From Lampris incognitus (Eukaryota > Chordata > Actinopteri > Lampriformes > Lampridae): 64,000 nucleotides of DNA. The translations under genes were made by a program, and so were the position numbers. The notes beneath the pieces are model-generated. The model did no database searches. It saw only the letters and a list, made by a program, of their open reading frames with translations, and was not told where the DNA came from. This document shows positions 40,727 to 50,489 of this stretch, one piece after another. Location: positions 3,139,739 through 3,203,738 of the forward strand of contig NC_079211.1 of the NCBI RefSeq assembly GCF_029633865.1, given 5' to 3'. Positions within the stretch are counted from its first letter, which is position 1. Each line of letters starts with the position of its first letter.

Positions 40727-41705
40727 TCAGTCAGATTTTATTTGTATAGCACTTTTCATACAAACAAATGTAACACAAAATGCTTCACACAATAAAACAA
40801 TGAAATCAATAAAATCTTCCCTTCTCACAAAAAATATAGAAATGAGAGTACAGGCAAATTTTAGAAAAGTAAAAAAACAAGTCCAAAACTGAGTTAGTAA
40901 AATAAACAAAAGTGCCATAAACACTGATTAATCAAAAGTAACAACAGAGCAGAATATATAAAAATAGCAAAATATATAAAACACTCTCACACACACACAC
41001 TATGAATTTAGCTGTCGGCTGTTTTAAAAAGTAAGGTTTTTAACCTGCTTTTAAATGTGTCCAGTGTGGGGGCCTCTCTCAGGAACTCAGGCAGGGTGTC
41101 CAGTGTGGGGGCCTCTCTCAGGTCCTCAGGCAGGGTGTCCAGTGTGGGGGCCTCTCTCAGGTCCTCAGGCTGGGTGTCCAGCGTGGGGGCCTCTCTCAGG
41201 TCCTCTGGCTGGGTGTCCAGTGTGGGGGCCTCTCTCAGGTCCTCAGGCTGGGTGTCCAGCGTGTGGGCCTCTCTCAGGTCCTCTGGCAGGGTGTCCAGTG
41301 TGGGGGCCTCTCTCAGGTCCTCAGGCAGGGTGTCCAGTGTGGGGGCCTCTCTCAGGTCCTCAGGCAAGGCGTTCCATCTACTTGGGGTGTAAATAGAAGA
41401 TGCAGCTTCCCCTGCTCTAGACCTGCACGAGGGATGGTTAAAAGACCACTGCCATTGGACCTGAGGGGTCTTGCTGGTTTATAAGGAATTAACATGTCTT
41501 TTATATAGCGTGGTGCAAGACCATTTAGCGCCTTGTATACAATTAAAAGAATTTTAAAATCAATTCTAGTTTTAACGGGGAGCCAATGCAGAGATCTAAG
41601 AACAGGTGTAATGTGCTCATGCTTTTTAGTTCTGGTGAGAACACGTGCTGCCGCATTTTGAATTAATAGCTGCTCCTTTACACTCCAGAGACATCTAGTC
41701 ATAAT
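40727..41705 (-). pseudogene. Antisense LINE 3' end (ORF2 C-terminus) with internal minisatellite
   Basis: Minus strand, from about 41,705: EQLLIQNAAARVLTRTKKHE, HITPVLRSLHWLPVKTRIDF, KILLIVYKALNGLAPRYIKD, RSNGSGLLTIPRAGLEQG, then after a frameshift the repeated LREAPTLDT block and [15 protein letters not shown]. This is the end of a fish LINE ORF2. 40,727-41,010 is its 3' UTR (antisense TTTTATTTGTATAGCACTTT). Confidence 0.85.
41055..41370 (-). repeat. 39-bp minisatellite inside the LINE ORF, 8 in-frame copies
   Basis: The minus strand encodes [13 protein letters not shown] eight times (variants QPED, REAHT, LPEF) just before FKSRLKT. In ordinary copies of such LINEs the motif (LPEDLR...[12 protein letters not shown]) occurs once, so this is an expansion of element coding sequence that kept the frame. 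Confidence 0.92.
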
Positions 41706-41709
41706 TCTA

Positions 41710-43480
41710 GTTAGAAAGCACTTTTAACAAACACATGTAGCCTCCTGAGACCCGGGAAAATAATGTTGCTTCATTTCTATTTTGTGCATAAATTAAGTGT
41801 TGGGGTGGTAAAGCACATGTTGCAAAGAAAAACACATTAAAACCTGATTTTGTTCAAATATACAACATGTCCACTGTAGTGGACCCCCCCCCCGACGTGA
41901 CGTCATTTTAAAGGCACAGTTGTCCTCTTTCAGGAAAACAAGACTGAATACAGTGGCATGTATAGTATGAGAAATGAATTGCTGGGTCTCAAGAGGTTTT
42001 AAATAAAGGACAGAAAATAGACAACCATTAAGCCAAAAACATCTGTAAACACAAGGACCATTACATTGTTAAAACATCTCCCTCAAACGAGACTTTATGG
42101 GAACACATCAGAATGCTGTTCTAATGCACCGAGACTTGTTCCACATGCTTTCTTATGGTGCTGGCAGCAGCCAGAATACCCCAGTTTACATCTTTTCATT
42201 TACCTGAATGAAAGTTGTTGGGCTGGATCTTTACATGTTTCATATGGATTGATATCTGCTTCAGTATTACATGTAGGGAGACATTTTCTATGTTTTTCTG
42301 AAATTCTTTGTAGCTGGCACAGCGAAATCACCCGGTTCAACATGCCGACTGCACACTTCTGTACTCTTGGTGACGGTAAATGCATCCCTCCGAATCTTCC
42401 TAGCCACGTAGCTCTTTCCTCGCAGTTACCAGGGAATGAATGGAAACCTAAAAGAGAATTACAGCACGCCGAAGTCACACACTGTGGCTCCCAGCAGTGC
42501 TCAGGGAGCCTGATTCACCGCCTTGATAGTTGAACGCCCTTTTTTGCCCTGTTTGATTCAAGGATTTTTCGGACCAAATTAAGATTTCGGACGGATAAGT
42601 TAGCAGCTAACTAACGATTCAGTAGGATGTAAGCATCCGGTTGTACCGGAAGTTCTTATGCAAACAGACACACCCAGAAGTTCCGCAGCATGACCGTAAT
42701 GCACCAAGCCTATTGCACGCGGCAACAAACAGGAAACTGGTATGACCACTGCATAGAAACCGGAAGTAAGTGCACTACAATTATGCAGAATCAATTGGGG
42801 CTTTTTTCTTTCTTTGTTTTTTTCTTACGCTACAACCGGTGGGTCTTTCTCCCAGCAGTGCCGTTCCCCTTCTCGATCATCCCAAAATAAACGAATTAGT
42901 AAATCCATCCAGCTCAGCAAAAAAAACCCCCCAAAAACAAACCTTGATGGCTTTTAAAGACATCTGTCCCCTGGATCCAGCCGCCCTGGAGAGGGGAGAC
43001 TGGGGGAATGCTTTCTCCCGTCACTCCTCTCTTCATGCTTTTCCATTACATGAGACATGAATGATGCAGGAGCCACTTTGTTTGTTGCAAATAGTCATTC
43101 ATCTTTCATACTGCCTTCTCCTCCCAGACCCACAGCCGTCTTCAGATGCTCCACCAGCTGGCAGTCAAACTCTCATCAGCACTGGTTGATGAAGTGCCAC
43201 GCTGGCATCTTTTCATCTCTTTTTTGGATTCTATTTTTTTTCCTACCTGCCCAAATGCATGAATTCATAAATTGTGGATGTGCCGCTGATCGTCTCCTTA
43301 TTTTCTCCAGTGACATTTCCAAACAGCCGGCTAAGGAAACGTCATTTTTGCTCACAGGCGTCGTACTCGCACCCCTCACAAGTCATAAAAGCAAAGTGAA
43401 CCTCTACAGAGGACAAGAACCCAAAAGCCAAACCGGCGGTTCTGGAGAGCTGTCGTTTAGTCCCACCGCCAGCTTGTTTA
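41710..43480. other. No gene recognised; repeat-poor
   Basis: About 1.8 kb of ordinary composition. ORFs of 155 codons (42,066-42,533) and 224 codons (43,057-43,731) on the + strand show no family resemblance. The latter contains translated T-runs (FWILFFFLPAQ), which argues against coding. Confidence 0.4.
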
Positions 43481-43489
43481 TCTCCAACC

Positions 43490-43680
43490 AGACTGGTACG
43501 CACACATTCAGGCCTGGTCCACTAGTACACAAGCTGTTTTCAAAACCTCGCTTTTCTACTCCTTTTTGGCCTTCCGTCCACACGCAGACAGTGTTTCAGT
43601 GGTCCAGGTCACTGAAATTGACATTTTTTAAAACACTCTGTGAAGGGCAGATTTTTATACCCTCTGGTTTCTGTGAATCC
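43490..43680. mobile_element. Possible MITE
   Basis: GCTGTTTTCAAAACCTCGCT...GGCCTTCCGTCCACACGCAG...TTTTTTAAAACACTCTG resembles fish MITEs in which GTTTTNAAAAC blocks flank a 'CCGTCCACAC' phrase. A related phrase is at 62,930-62,975. Low confidence. Confidence 0.35.
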
Positions 43681-44739
43681 GTGTGTATATGTATTTTTTT
43701 ACCAAATTTTATTTATAGATTGCAAGATTAAACAACATCAACCAACACCAATATATACAGACATATGTGCCAGGGGTTATGAGGTAAAAAGAATATCAAA
43801 GGAAAGAAAAATGAATTTTAAAAAAGAATAAAATAAAGAGATGTTCAGCAGTTCAGACAATTATATAGTTTCCACACGTCAGGAGTTTCTAAGTGCTGAA
43901 TAGTTTGTGTGTATTGTTGCACTTCATTTATGCACATTTTGAATAGAGGTTTTCTGTTAGAAAATTTACTTTTGTGAATGGGAGATTTTGCTAAAATAAT
44001 GAAAAGATTTATAGAATAATATTGTTTTTGTTCTGAATTGCATACGTCATAGAAACCAAACAGCACATCAGTGGCGAGCGGTCATAATAAGCTATAAATG
44101 CGGTGCATGTCCAAGGCATTTGGAAATGACGAGAGAATTTACATACAGTATAATAATGAATTGAGAATCTATTTTTAATAAGTAACATGAGCATTATTCA
44201 CATTAAAACGTGTCATATAAATGTTTGTTTCTTAATTTCTGTGATTGTTTTCTTTTCAAACGGCAGCTGCGGTCTGGTTTTCCGACTCGCAGTACCGCAG
44301 TCCGCCACATCTACCCTGCTCACAGCGAAGCTGCCAAGCGGTCAGCTGACTGTGCGCAGGCGCTCTGTGCTTCCCAGTTCCCAGCGCGGAAGTAGACGTG
44401 ATTGGTTGTTGGTTAGGATTAGGGTTTAACCTCTTTTTGAATTTCCATTGTTAACAAGCGTTAACGTTAGCTATCATCACAGTACGATCTGGCAGTGTTA
44501 AGGTCAGTTGCAAGCTAGCTAGCTAAATGTTTCAGTGCACATCGTTTGTTTCAAGTCAGTGCGCTTCGAGGTTCCGCGCTGTCTATTGGCCGACACAACA
44601 GCCAATCACAGCTACTTCCGTGCCTCCACCCCGCTGGATCTAGCGTCAGCCTATATGAGAGTATCTTATGAGCGTGGGAGTTTGGTGGGCAGAAAAGCTG
44701 GCTGTGAACCAGCTTATCCGGAAACACACATGCGCAACA

Positions 44740-44753
44740 CTGCCATCTAGCGG
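44740..44753 (-). promoter_or_regulatory. CTCF-like motif
   Basis: The complement reads CCGCTAGATGGCAG, a strong match to the vertebrate CTCF core CCRSYAGRTGGCAG. Motif match only. Confidence 0.4.
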
Positions 44754-44826
44754 GCTAGTTACTGTAAGTTGGTGCTTGTCTGTCTTGCTCAGTTAGCTCA
44801 CCGCCACGCGTTTCAATCTTGTCAAT

Positions 44827-46240
44827 ATGAGTGACAATTCTCATATTATAGAATCTTTACGTCCTGCCCCGTTTTCTCAGAGGCCTTTGGAAGAGAAAAA
44901 CATTATTACTGCAGGAAGACGTCCAACTCCCAAACTTGACATCACAAAACCAACGAAGAATTTCATACGGAAAACAGACATGGCTAGCTGGCTGCCCGAA
45001 GGTTAGCAAACTATTCTGTTGTCCATGTTTCCTTTTTCCTACAGAATGCACAGTCTGGACCACGGCAGGTTATGCTGTATGAGATTAAACAATCTCACAC
45101 AACAATGACAGAACACAAGGTGCACCTGCACATACACGTTGTCTAGTAAAACTTCACACATTTGGCAACACACCAATCCATCATCAGTAGAATGAGGGCG
45201 CGAAGCCACAGAGCAACATCACGAGCGCGTTATAAAACGGGGACGTGTTAGAGACTCGTAGACATAGTTGTGTACCCCGGAACCCAGGAGCAGGCCTTCC
45301 GGGGGCACTCGGGGGGGAGGATCGGACAATCGTGGTAATTATATTGAGCCCTACTCCAGAAATACGATGAGAGGCTAGCCCGTCATTTGGAGACGTGCAG
45401 TGTGTTTTCTGGCATGTCAAGCCACATCCAGCATGATGAGATGCAGTCTGTGGGGAATGATGTGATGGAGTCTGTGGGGAATGATGTGATGGAGTCCGTG
45501 GGGAATGATGTGATGGAGTCTGTGGGGAATGATGTGATGGAGTCCGTGGGGAATGATGTGATGCAGTCCGTGGGGAATGATGTGATGCACTCCATGGGGA
45601 ATGATGTGATGGAGGCCGTGGGGAATGATGTGATGGAGGCCGTGGGGAATGATGTGATGCAGTCCATGGGGAATGATGTGATGGAGTCTGTGGGGAATGA
45701 TGTGATGGAGTCTGTGGGGAATGATGTGATGCAGTCCATGGGGAATGATGTGATGGAGGCCGTGGGGAATGATGTGATGGAGGCCGTGGGGAATGATGTG
45801 ATGCAGTCCATGGGGAATGATGTGATGGAGTCTGTGGGGAATGATGTGATGCAGTCCATGGGGAATGATGTGATGGAGTCCGTGGGGAATGATGTGATGG
45901 AGTCTGTGGGGAATGATGTGATGGAGTCTGTGGGGAATGATGTGATGGAGTCTGTGGGGAATGATGTGATGGAGTCTGTGGGGAATGATGTGATGGAGTC
46001 CGTGGGGAATGATCTGATGCAGTCCGTGGGGAATGATGTGATGGAGGCCGTGGGGAATGATGTGATGGAGTCTGTGGGGAATGATGTGATGCAGTCTGTG
46101 GGGAATGATGTGATGGAGTCCGTGGGGAACGTGCTGTTCAATAACATAACACCTGGACTCAAACACACGAGCTTTGTAGCCATGATAACTGATGAAACCA
46201 CTGATGTGTCCAACGTCACCAGCTTTCTACAGTCTGGGGG
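44827..46240 (+). pseudogene. hAT transposase relic (ZMYM1-like) with giant in-frame repeat
   Basis: ATG 44,827 starts SLRPAPFSQRPLEEKNII...RRPTPKLDITKPTKNF...SWLPEG. After a one-base frame change comes SKLFCCPCFLFPTECTVWTT, a TTF-type zinc-finger segment as in ZMYM1-like hAT transposases. A later frame (45,387 on) reads SSHIQHDEMQSVGND, the 24-bp repeat region, then NVLFNNITPGLKHTSFVAMI and TDETTDVSN, the first catalytic-Asp block of hAT transposases, before similarity stops at about 46,230. The rest of the catalytic domain is missing. Truncated, frameshifted, inactive. Confidence 0.78.
45437..46130 (+). repeat. 24-bp minisatellite, 29 copies, in frame inside the hAT transposase
   Basis: The unit GTGATGGAGTCTGTGGGGAA + TGAT encodes DVMESVGN. 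Variants are ESV, QSV, EAV, QSM and HSM. The order EAV-EAV-QSM-ESV occurs twice (copies 8-11 and 14-17), showing block duplication. The repeat is a run of the transposase's own codons lying between HIQ and the TDETTD motif. Confidence 0.93.
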
Positions 46241-46256
46241 TATGTTACCAAAGAAG

Positions 46257-46282
46257 GTGTGTGTGTGTGGGGGGGGGGGGGT
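46257..46282. repeat. (GT)n plus G run
   Basis: Short GTGTGTGTG followed by a run of G at the 3' break of the hAT relic. Confidence 0.8.
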
Positions 46283-46846
46283 TGTGGGGGGCGAGCGGCC
46301 GGTCGTGCCTGGGGTAGGGGTGGGGACGAGGTAGCAGACCCAGCTTCAGAGGTCACCGCTACATCCTTGGAGAGTAATGACAACTGGACGGAACTGTAAC
46401 AAAGCAACAACAACAACAAAACATTACCTGAAAATTGGCAATGACGTTGGCTGCAGGTTGTGTGGACTCGTCAGTGAAAGGACCACACGCTTGTTTGGGG
46501 ACGGGCCTCATGCTTGGACTCTGCAAAGCCTTCGCTCGGTATGTTCGTTGTAACATTTCTGTGAATCCGTGTATAACATGTAAAATGGAGTGTTTAGGGA
46601 AGGATGACGTCACACAAACGAATCACATTTAGCTTTTGGATGGGCCATATTACCTTGGGCCGCGTGTCAGAAAGGCGTTGGATAAATAAAGGGGAAGAAA
46701 TAGATGTCAAATAACTATAAATAAAAAATGATTATCTACTATTGCTTTTTTTTTTTTAGTCACTACCGCCACAGGAAAATAAGCTCACCGCGCATGCTCC
46801 GAATGCTGTGCTCTGGTATTTCACGTATCGTTGATGTAGACTTTGT

Positions 46847-46860
46847 CGCCACCTACTGGC
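46847..46860 (-). promoter_or_regulatory. CTCF-like motif
   Basis: The complement GCCAGTAGGTGGCG matches the CTCF core. Motif match only. Confidence 0.4.
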
Positions 46861-47248
46861 CCGGCGCGATTGAGCGTTTGTAGTCGTTTTTGCGTTCTGG
46901 TGTGTGTGGAGATAATTTGTCAAATGAAGTTCGTGTGGACAGATTTATATTTTTTAAATGGAGGGGGGAAATATCAGTTTAGTGAAATATCAGTGGACGT
47001 GTGGTAAAACTACTCTAGCTGGTTGCAGCTTCTGAGTCAGCCTCATCCGGAGCCACTTACTGTAGTCACTCTGGATAAGTAGCTATTTACCAAGTGACCA
47101 AAATATCCATTGTGTATAGAAATGCTTTATGTAACGGCACTCTGTCAGAGGAGAAATCCAGCGCTGCGAGATGATCCTCAGACCCCCAAGCCATTAGTCA
47201 AGGTACATCTAATAATACAGCCGCATGGAGGCTGCGGCTTATCGCAAC

Positions 47249-47446
47249 ACACACACACACACACACACACACGCACGCACACACACACACACACACGTGG
47301 CGTTGCTGGCTGTTTCTAAAGCAACACAGCTCAGTGGCGACCTCCTGCAGAACGGATGTGGAGCGGGGTTCAGACGGTGACCGCGATGCATTGTGGGTCA
47401 GACCATCCGAAGTCTTTCATGAGCAGGAAGGTCCATCCATTCCCAC

Positions 47447-47511
<65 letters not shown>
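47249..47511. repeat. (CA)n at 47,249-47,296 and (GT)n at 47,448-47,511
   Basis: Two dinucleotide arrays about 150 bp apart in opposite sense, which could pair as a long hairpin. Confidence 0.92.
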
Positions 47512-47513
<2 letters not shown>

Positions 47514-48287
47514 CAACATGCAGTGATGCTGCCCAGCAGTGGGGGATGGGGGGCACTTATCTCCTGTCCTCCTCGGTCTGCAGGTGAGAGCATCAAACAC
47601 ACTTCAATGTATTTTTTTCTTTTTCCCAGGAGCAGCGGCTTTTAAACCGAGTTAAAAAGAAGTTATCTTAACCTTCTACTCACATCGCCCTCCTTCTATT
47701 CACCCCCCCCCGCTCCCTCTCTCTCCTCATCTCATGATGTATAATGCAGCATAACTGATCCCCCTGTTTTTTTTTTCTGTTTTTTTTTCCCCCATTATCT
47801 GCAGCCGATAGTGCTCAGCCAGCACAAGCTAATTTTAGAGGATGACACTGCTGAGTGGCTGCGATAAGCAGCTCACAAGCACAGGGACATTATTTTCCCT
47901 TTCTCTCAGGTCCCACTTCTTCTCAGGTGGAAATCACTACAAACGTGGCGTGTCCCAGATCCAGTAGATTGTGGAAACTGCAGAACACATTTTGCATCAT
48001 TACTGAGCTCCTGGGTGCACGCTCGTCTCCGCTGGCTGTTGTCTGCAGACGTGACATGTTCGGCTGCCGGTTTTTGCAGGATCGCTATTATTTGACCTGA
48101 CCGCCATCATTTTTGCATAACCGTTAGAATCGTTTCCATCAGTATTTCCATGGCGTTTTCCACCGTTTGTTGTTTGAATGGCGCTCTTTTAATGACGTCA
48201 TTTTGTCGCGCCCCTTCTGCGGTGGCGGCACATTTGACCTGACCGTGACCGTTTTGCGTAATCGTTAGAATCGTTTCCATTCCATCC

Positions 48288-48396
48288 ACTACCCGAACCG
48301 CTCATCCTGCTCTCAGGGTGGCGGGGATGCTGCAGCCTGTCCCAGCAGCCACTGGGCGGCAGGCGGGGCGACACCCTGGACAGGCCGCCAGGCCAT

Positions 48397-48437
<41 letters not shown>

Positions 48438-48655
48438 ATAGGGACAATGTAGTACGGCTCAGTTCACCTGACCTACAGGTCTTTGGACTGTGGGAGGAAA
48501 CCGGAGCCCCCGGAGGAAACCCACACAGACACGGGGAGAACATGCAAACTCCACACAGAAGACGACTCCCAAGGCTGGACTACCCCGGGGCTCGAACCCA
48601 GGACCTTCTTGCTGTGAGGCGACCGTGTTAACCACTGTGCCACCGTGCCGCTAGT
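48288..48655 (-). mobile_element. V-SINE-like SINE, antisense
   Basis: From CATCCTGCTCTCAGGGTGGC through GGACAGGCCGCCAGG, a CA microsatellite (48,400-48,435), ACCTACAGGTCTTTGGACTG, CATGCAAACTCCACACAG to the head complement AACCACTGTGCCACCGTGCC. Complete element, same subfamily as 30,471. Confidence 0.9.
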
Positions 48656-49087
48656 TTCCTTTCATTTGTATAAAAACAGCTGGATGAAACTAACAGAAAT
48701 GCCATATTTCCATCTGATCCCTCCGTTCAGAACCACTGTTTGGGTTTAATGAAACCGGTTCTGGAGGACTCTTATAATGAGGCACTGTGGTTGTGGCAGA
48801 TGTGAAATTTCCTCTCAGTAAAACATCAAACATTCAACATGAAACATTTTACATAATAAAATGAAGGGATTTAAAATTTTAAATAAGTTATTAAGAAAAT
48901 CATAAAATTATAAAATAAAAAACTATCACATAATTTCAGTTTAATATCTTTTCAAAATATTAATTTCATATTTCCAAAAGCTTACAGATAGGCTAGTCTG
49001 GAAACGAGTTCATTTGACTTTTCTCTGAAATCTGAGGCACACACAGCCCAGTAAACGTCAGTTGAAGCCGGCTCGTTGTTCAGCCTG

Positions 49088-49155
49088 CCAGCAGAGGGCA
49101 TCAGACGCACAGCGGGACACTCCGCAGACTGTTCGGTCTGCCGGCAGAGGGCGCC
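49088..49155 (+). promoter_or_regulatory. Tandem pair of CTCF-like motifs
   Basis: CCAGCAGAGGGCATC (49,088-49,102) and CCGGCAGAGGGCGCC (49,141-49,155), 53 bp apart, each in a duplicated context (motif, then ACACTCCGCAGACTG-like sequence). Both fit the CTCF core. Confidence 0.45.
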
Positions 49156-49454
49156 ACACCCGCTGCGGGGACGCTCCGCAGACTGATTAGCATGCAGCGC
49201 TCAGAGCCGTCTGTGCAAGTGTTTATCATACAAAATGTATTATTAATTTCCAAGCCAGCCAAAATATTGACCTCAGTATTTGTCCAACCTAATCATGTTT
49301 ACTCCATCTTGCCCGTGGCGTTCAGATCAGCCAATCAGCTTTAATTACACTGGAGTACAGTTTGTCCACACTGCAGTCGACACACAACACATTACATTCA
49401 AGGACAGGATTTCTCTTCTTTGTATATTAGTACCGCCGAGGTTTTGTTGCACAC

Positions 49455-49488
49455 TGCGTTTTGTTGTGAGTGTGTGTATGTGCGTGCA

Positions 49489-49520
<32 letters not shown>
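49455..49520. repeat. (GT)n microsatellite
   Basis: GTGTATGTGCGTGCATGTGC leading into a pure GT run. Confidence 0.92.
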
Positions 49521-49895
49521 CTCTTATCTGACGAGACAGATAATTGGAATTTATAGAAGGTAATAGATAACATGGCAGCAGTGACAACAGGGGGAGCAGT
49601 AATGTAGAACCCATCACGGCTGTTCTCTCTCCAGCAGCGGCTTAAGATGAGAATCCAGTGGAACACCTCAGACTCGGGCCGAAAGCTGAACCACCTGTGA
49701 TTTGTATTTTTCATTTATTTGTGTTGGCTTTTTCTTCCAGCTCGACTGCAGGCGACACTTCTTTTGTGAGTGTGTCGATGTGAGCAGTCTTACTCGACCT
49801 TGTACAGGCTTTTTAAGAACTCGGCAGACATTCTGGAAGCCGCTATCTCTTCTCCCGTGTCATCGATGCAAGCATGCACAACATCTCCCATCCCT

Positions 49896-50362
49896 CTCAC
49901 CTCTCTCTTCCATCCCTCTTCTCCCTCTCATTCCTCTCTCTCTCTCTTCCCTCTCTCACTTCCTTCATTTTTCTCCTCTTCTGTTCTCCCGCTCTCATTC
50001 CTCTCATCCCTCTCATTTCTCTCACTCCTCTCTTCCCCCTCTCATTCTGCTATCATCCCTCTGTCATCCCTTTGTCATTCCTCTCTTCTCCCTCTCTCAT
50101 CCCTCTCATTTCTCTCACTCCTCTCTTCCCCCTCTCATTCTGCTATCATCCCTCTGTTATTCCTCTCATCCCTCTCTTCTCTCACACTCATTCCTCTCTC
50201 ATTTCTCTCATTTCTCTTACTCCTCTCTTCCCCTCTCTCATCCCCCTCTCATTCCGCTATCATCCCTCTGTTATTCCTCTCTCATTCTGCTATCATCCCT
50301 CTGTCAACCCTCTCTTCTCAGTCTTTCTCATTCCACTCTTATTCTCTCATCTCTCTGCCTTA
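49896..50362. repeat. Pyrimidine-rich minisatellite (CTCTCATTCCTCTCATCCCT)
   Basis: Irregular repeats of CCCTCTCATT, CCTCTCATCC and TGCTATCATCCCTCTGTCAT; a block at about 50,010-50,080 recurs at about 50,105-50,165 and 50,235-50,310. Ser/Leu/Pro-rich ORFs over it are artefacts. Confidence 0.93.
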
Positions 50363-50489
50363 AGGCAAAGGACACAAGAACACAACATCCCAAAGCAAAA
50401 CAATCGCAGGCTGTGTACACATTAATTGATACATTATATACACATTATACATTACACACTAACACAGCAACGTAAGGTGCATGTGGATG

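Noticed and set aside
47805..47866. Possible exon after a strong-looking acceptor (polypyrimidine tract, then CTGCAG)
   Set aside because: Short open stretch ending in TAA with no recognisable protein; an acceptor alone is weak evidence.
49741..49860. Cys/His-rich stretch resembling half a RING finger
   Set aside because: The spacing does not fit RING, and the frame soon runs into the pyrimidine-rich repeat.
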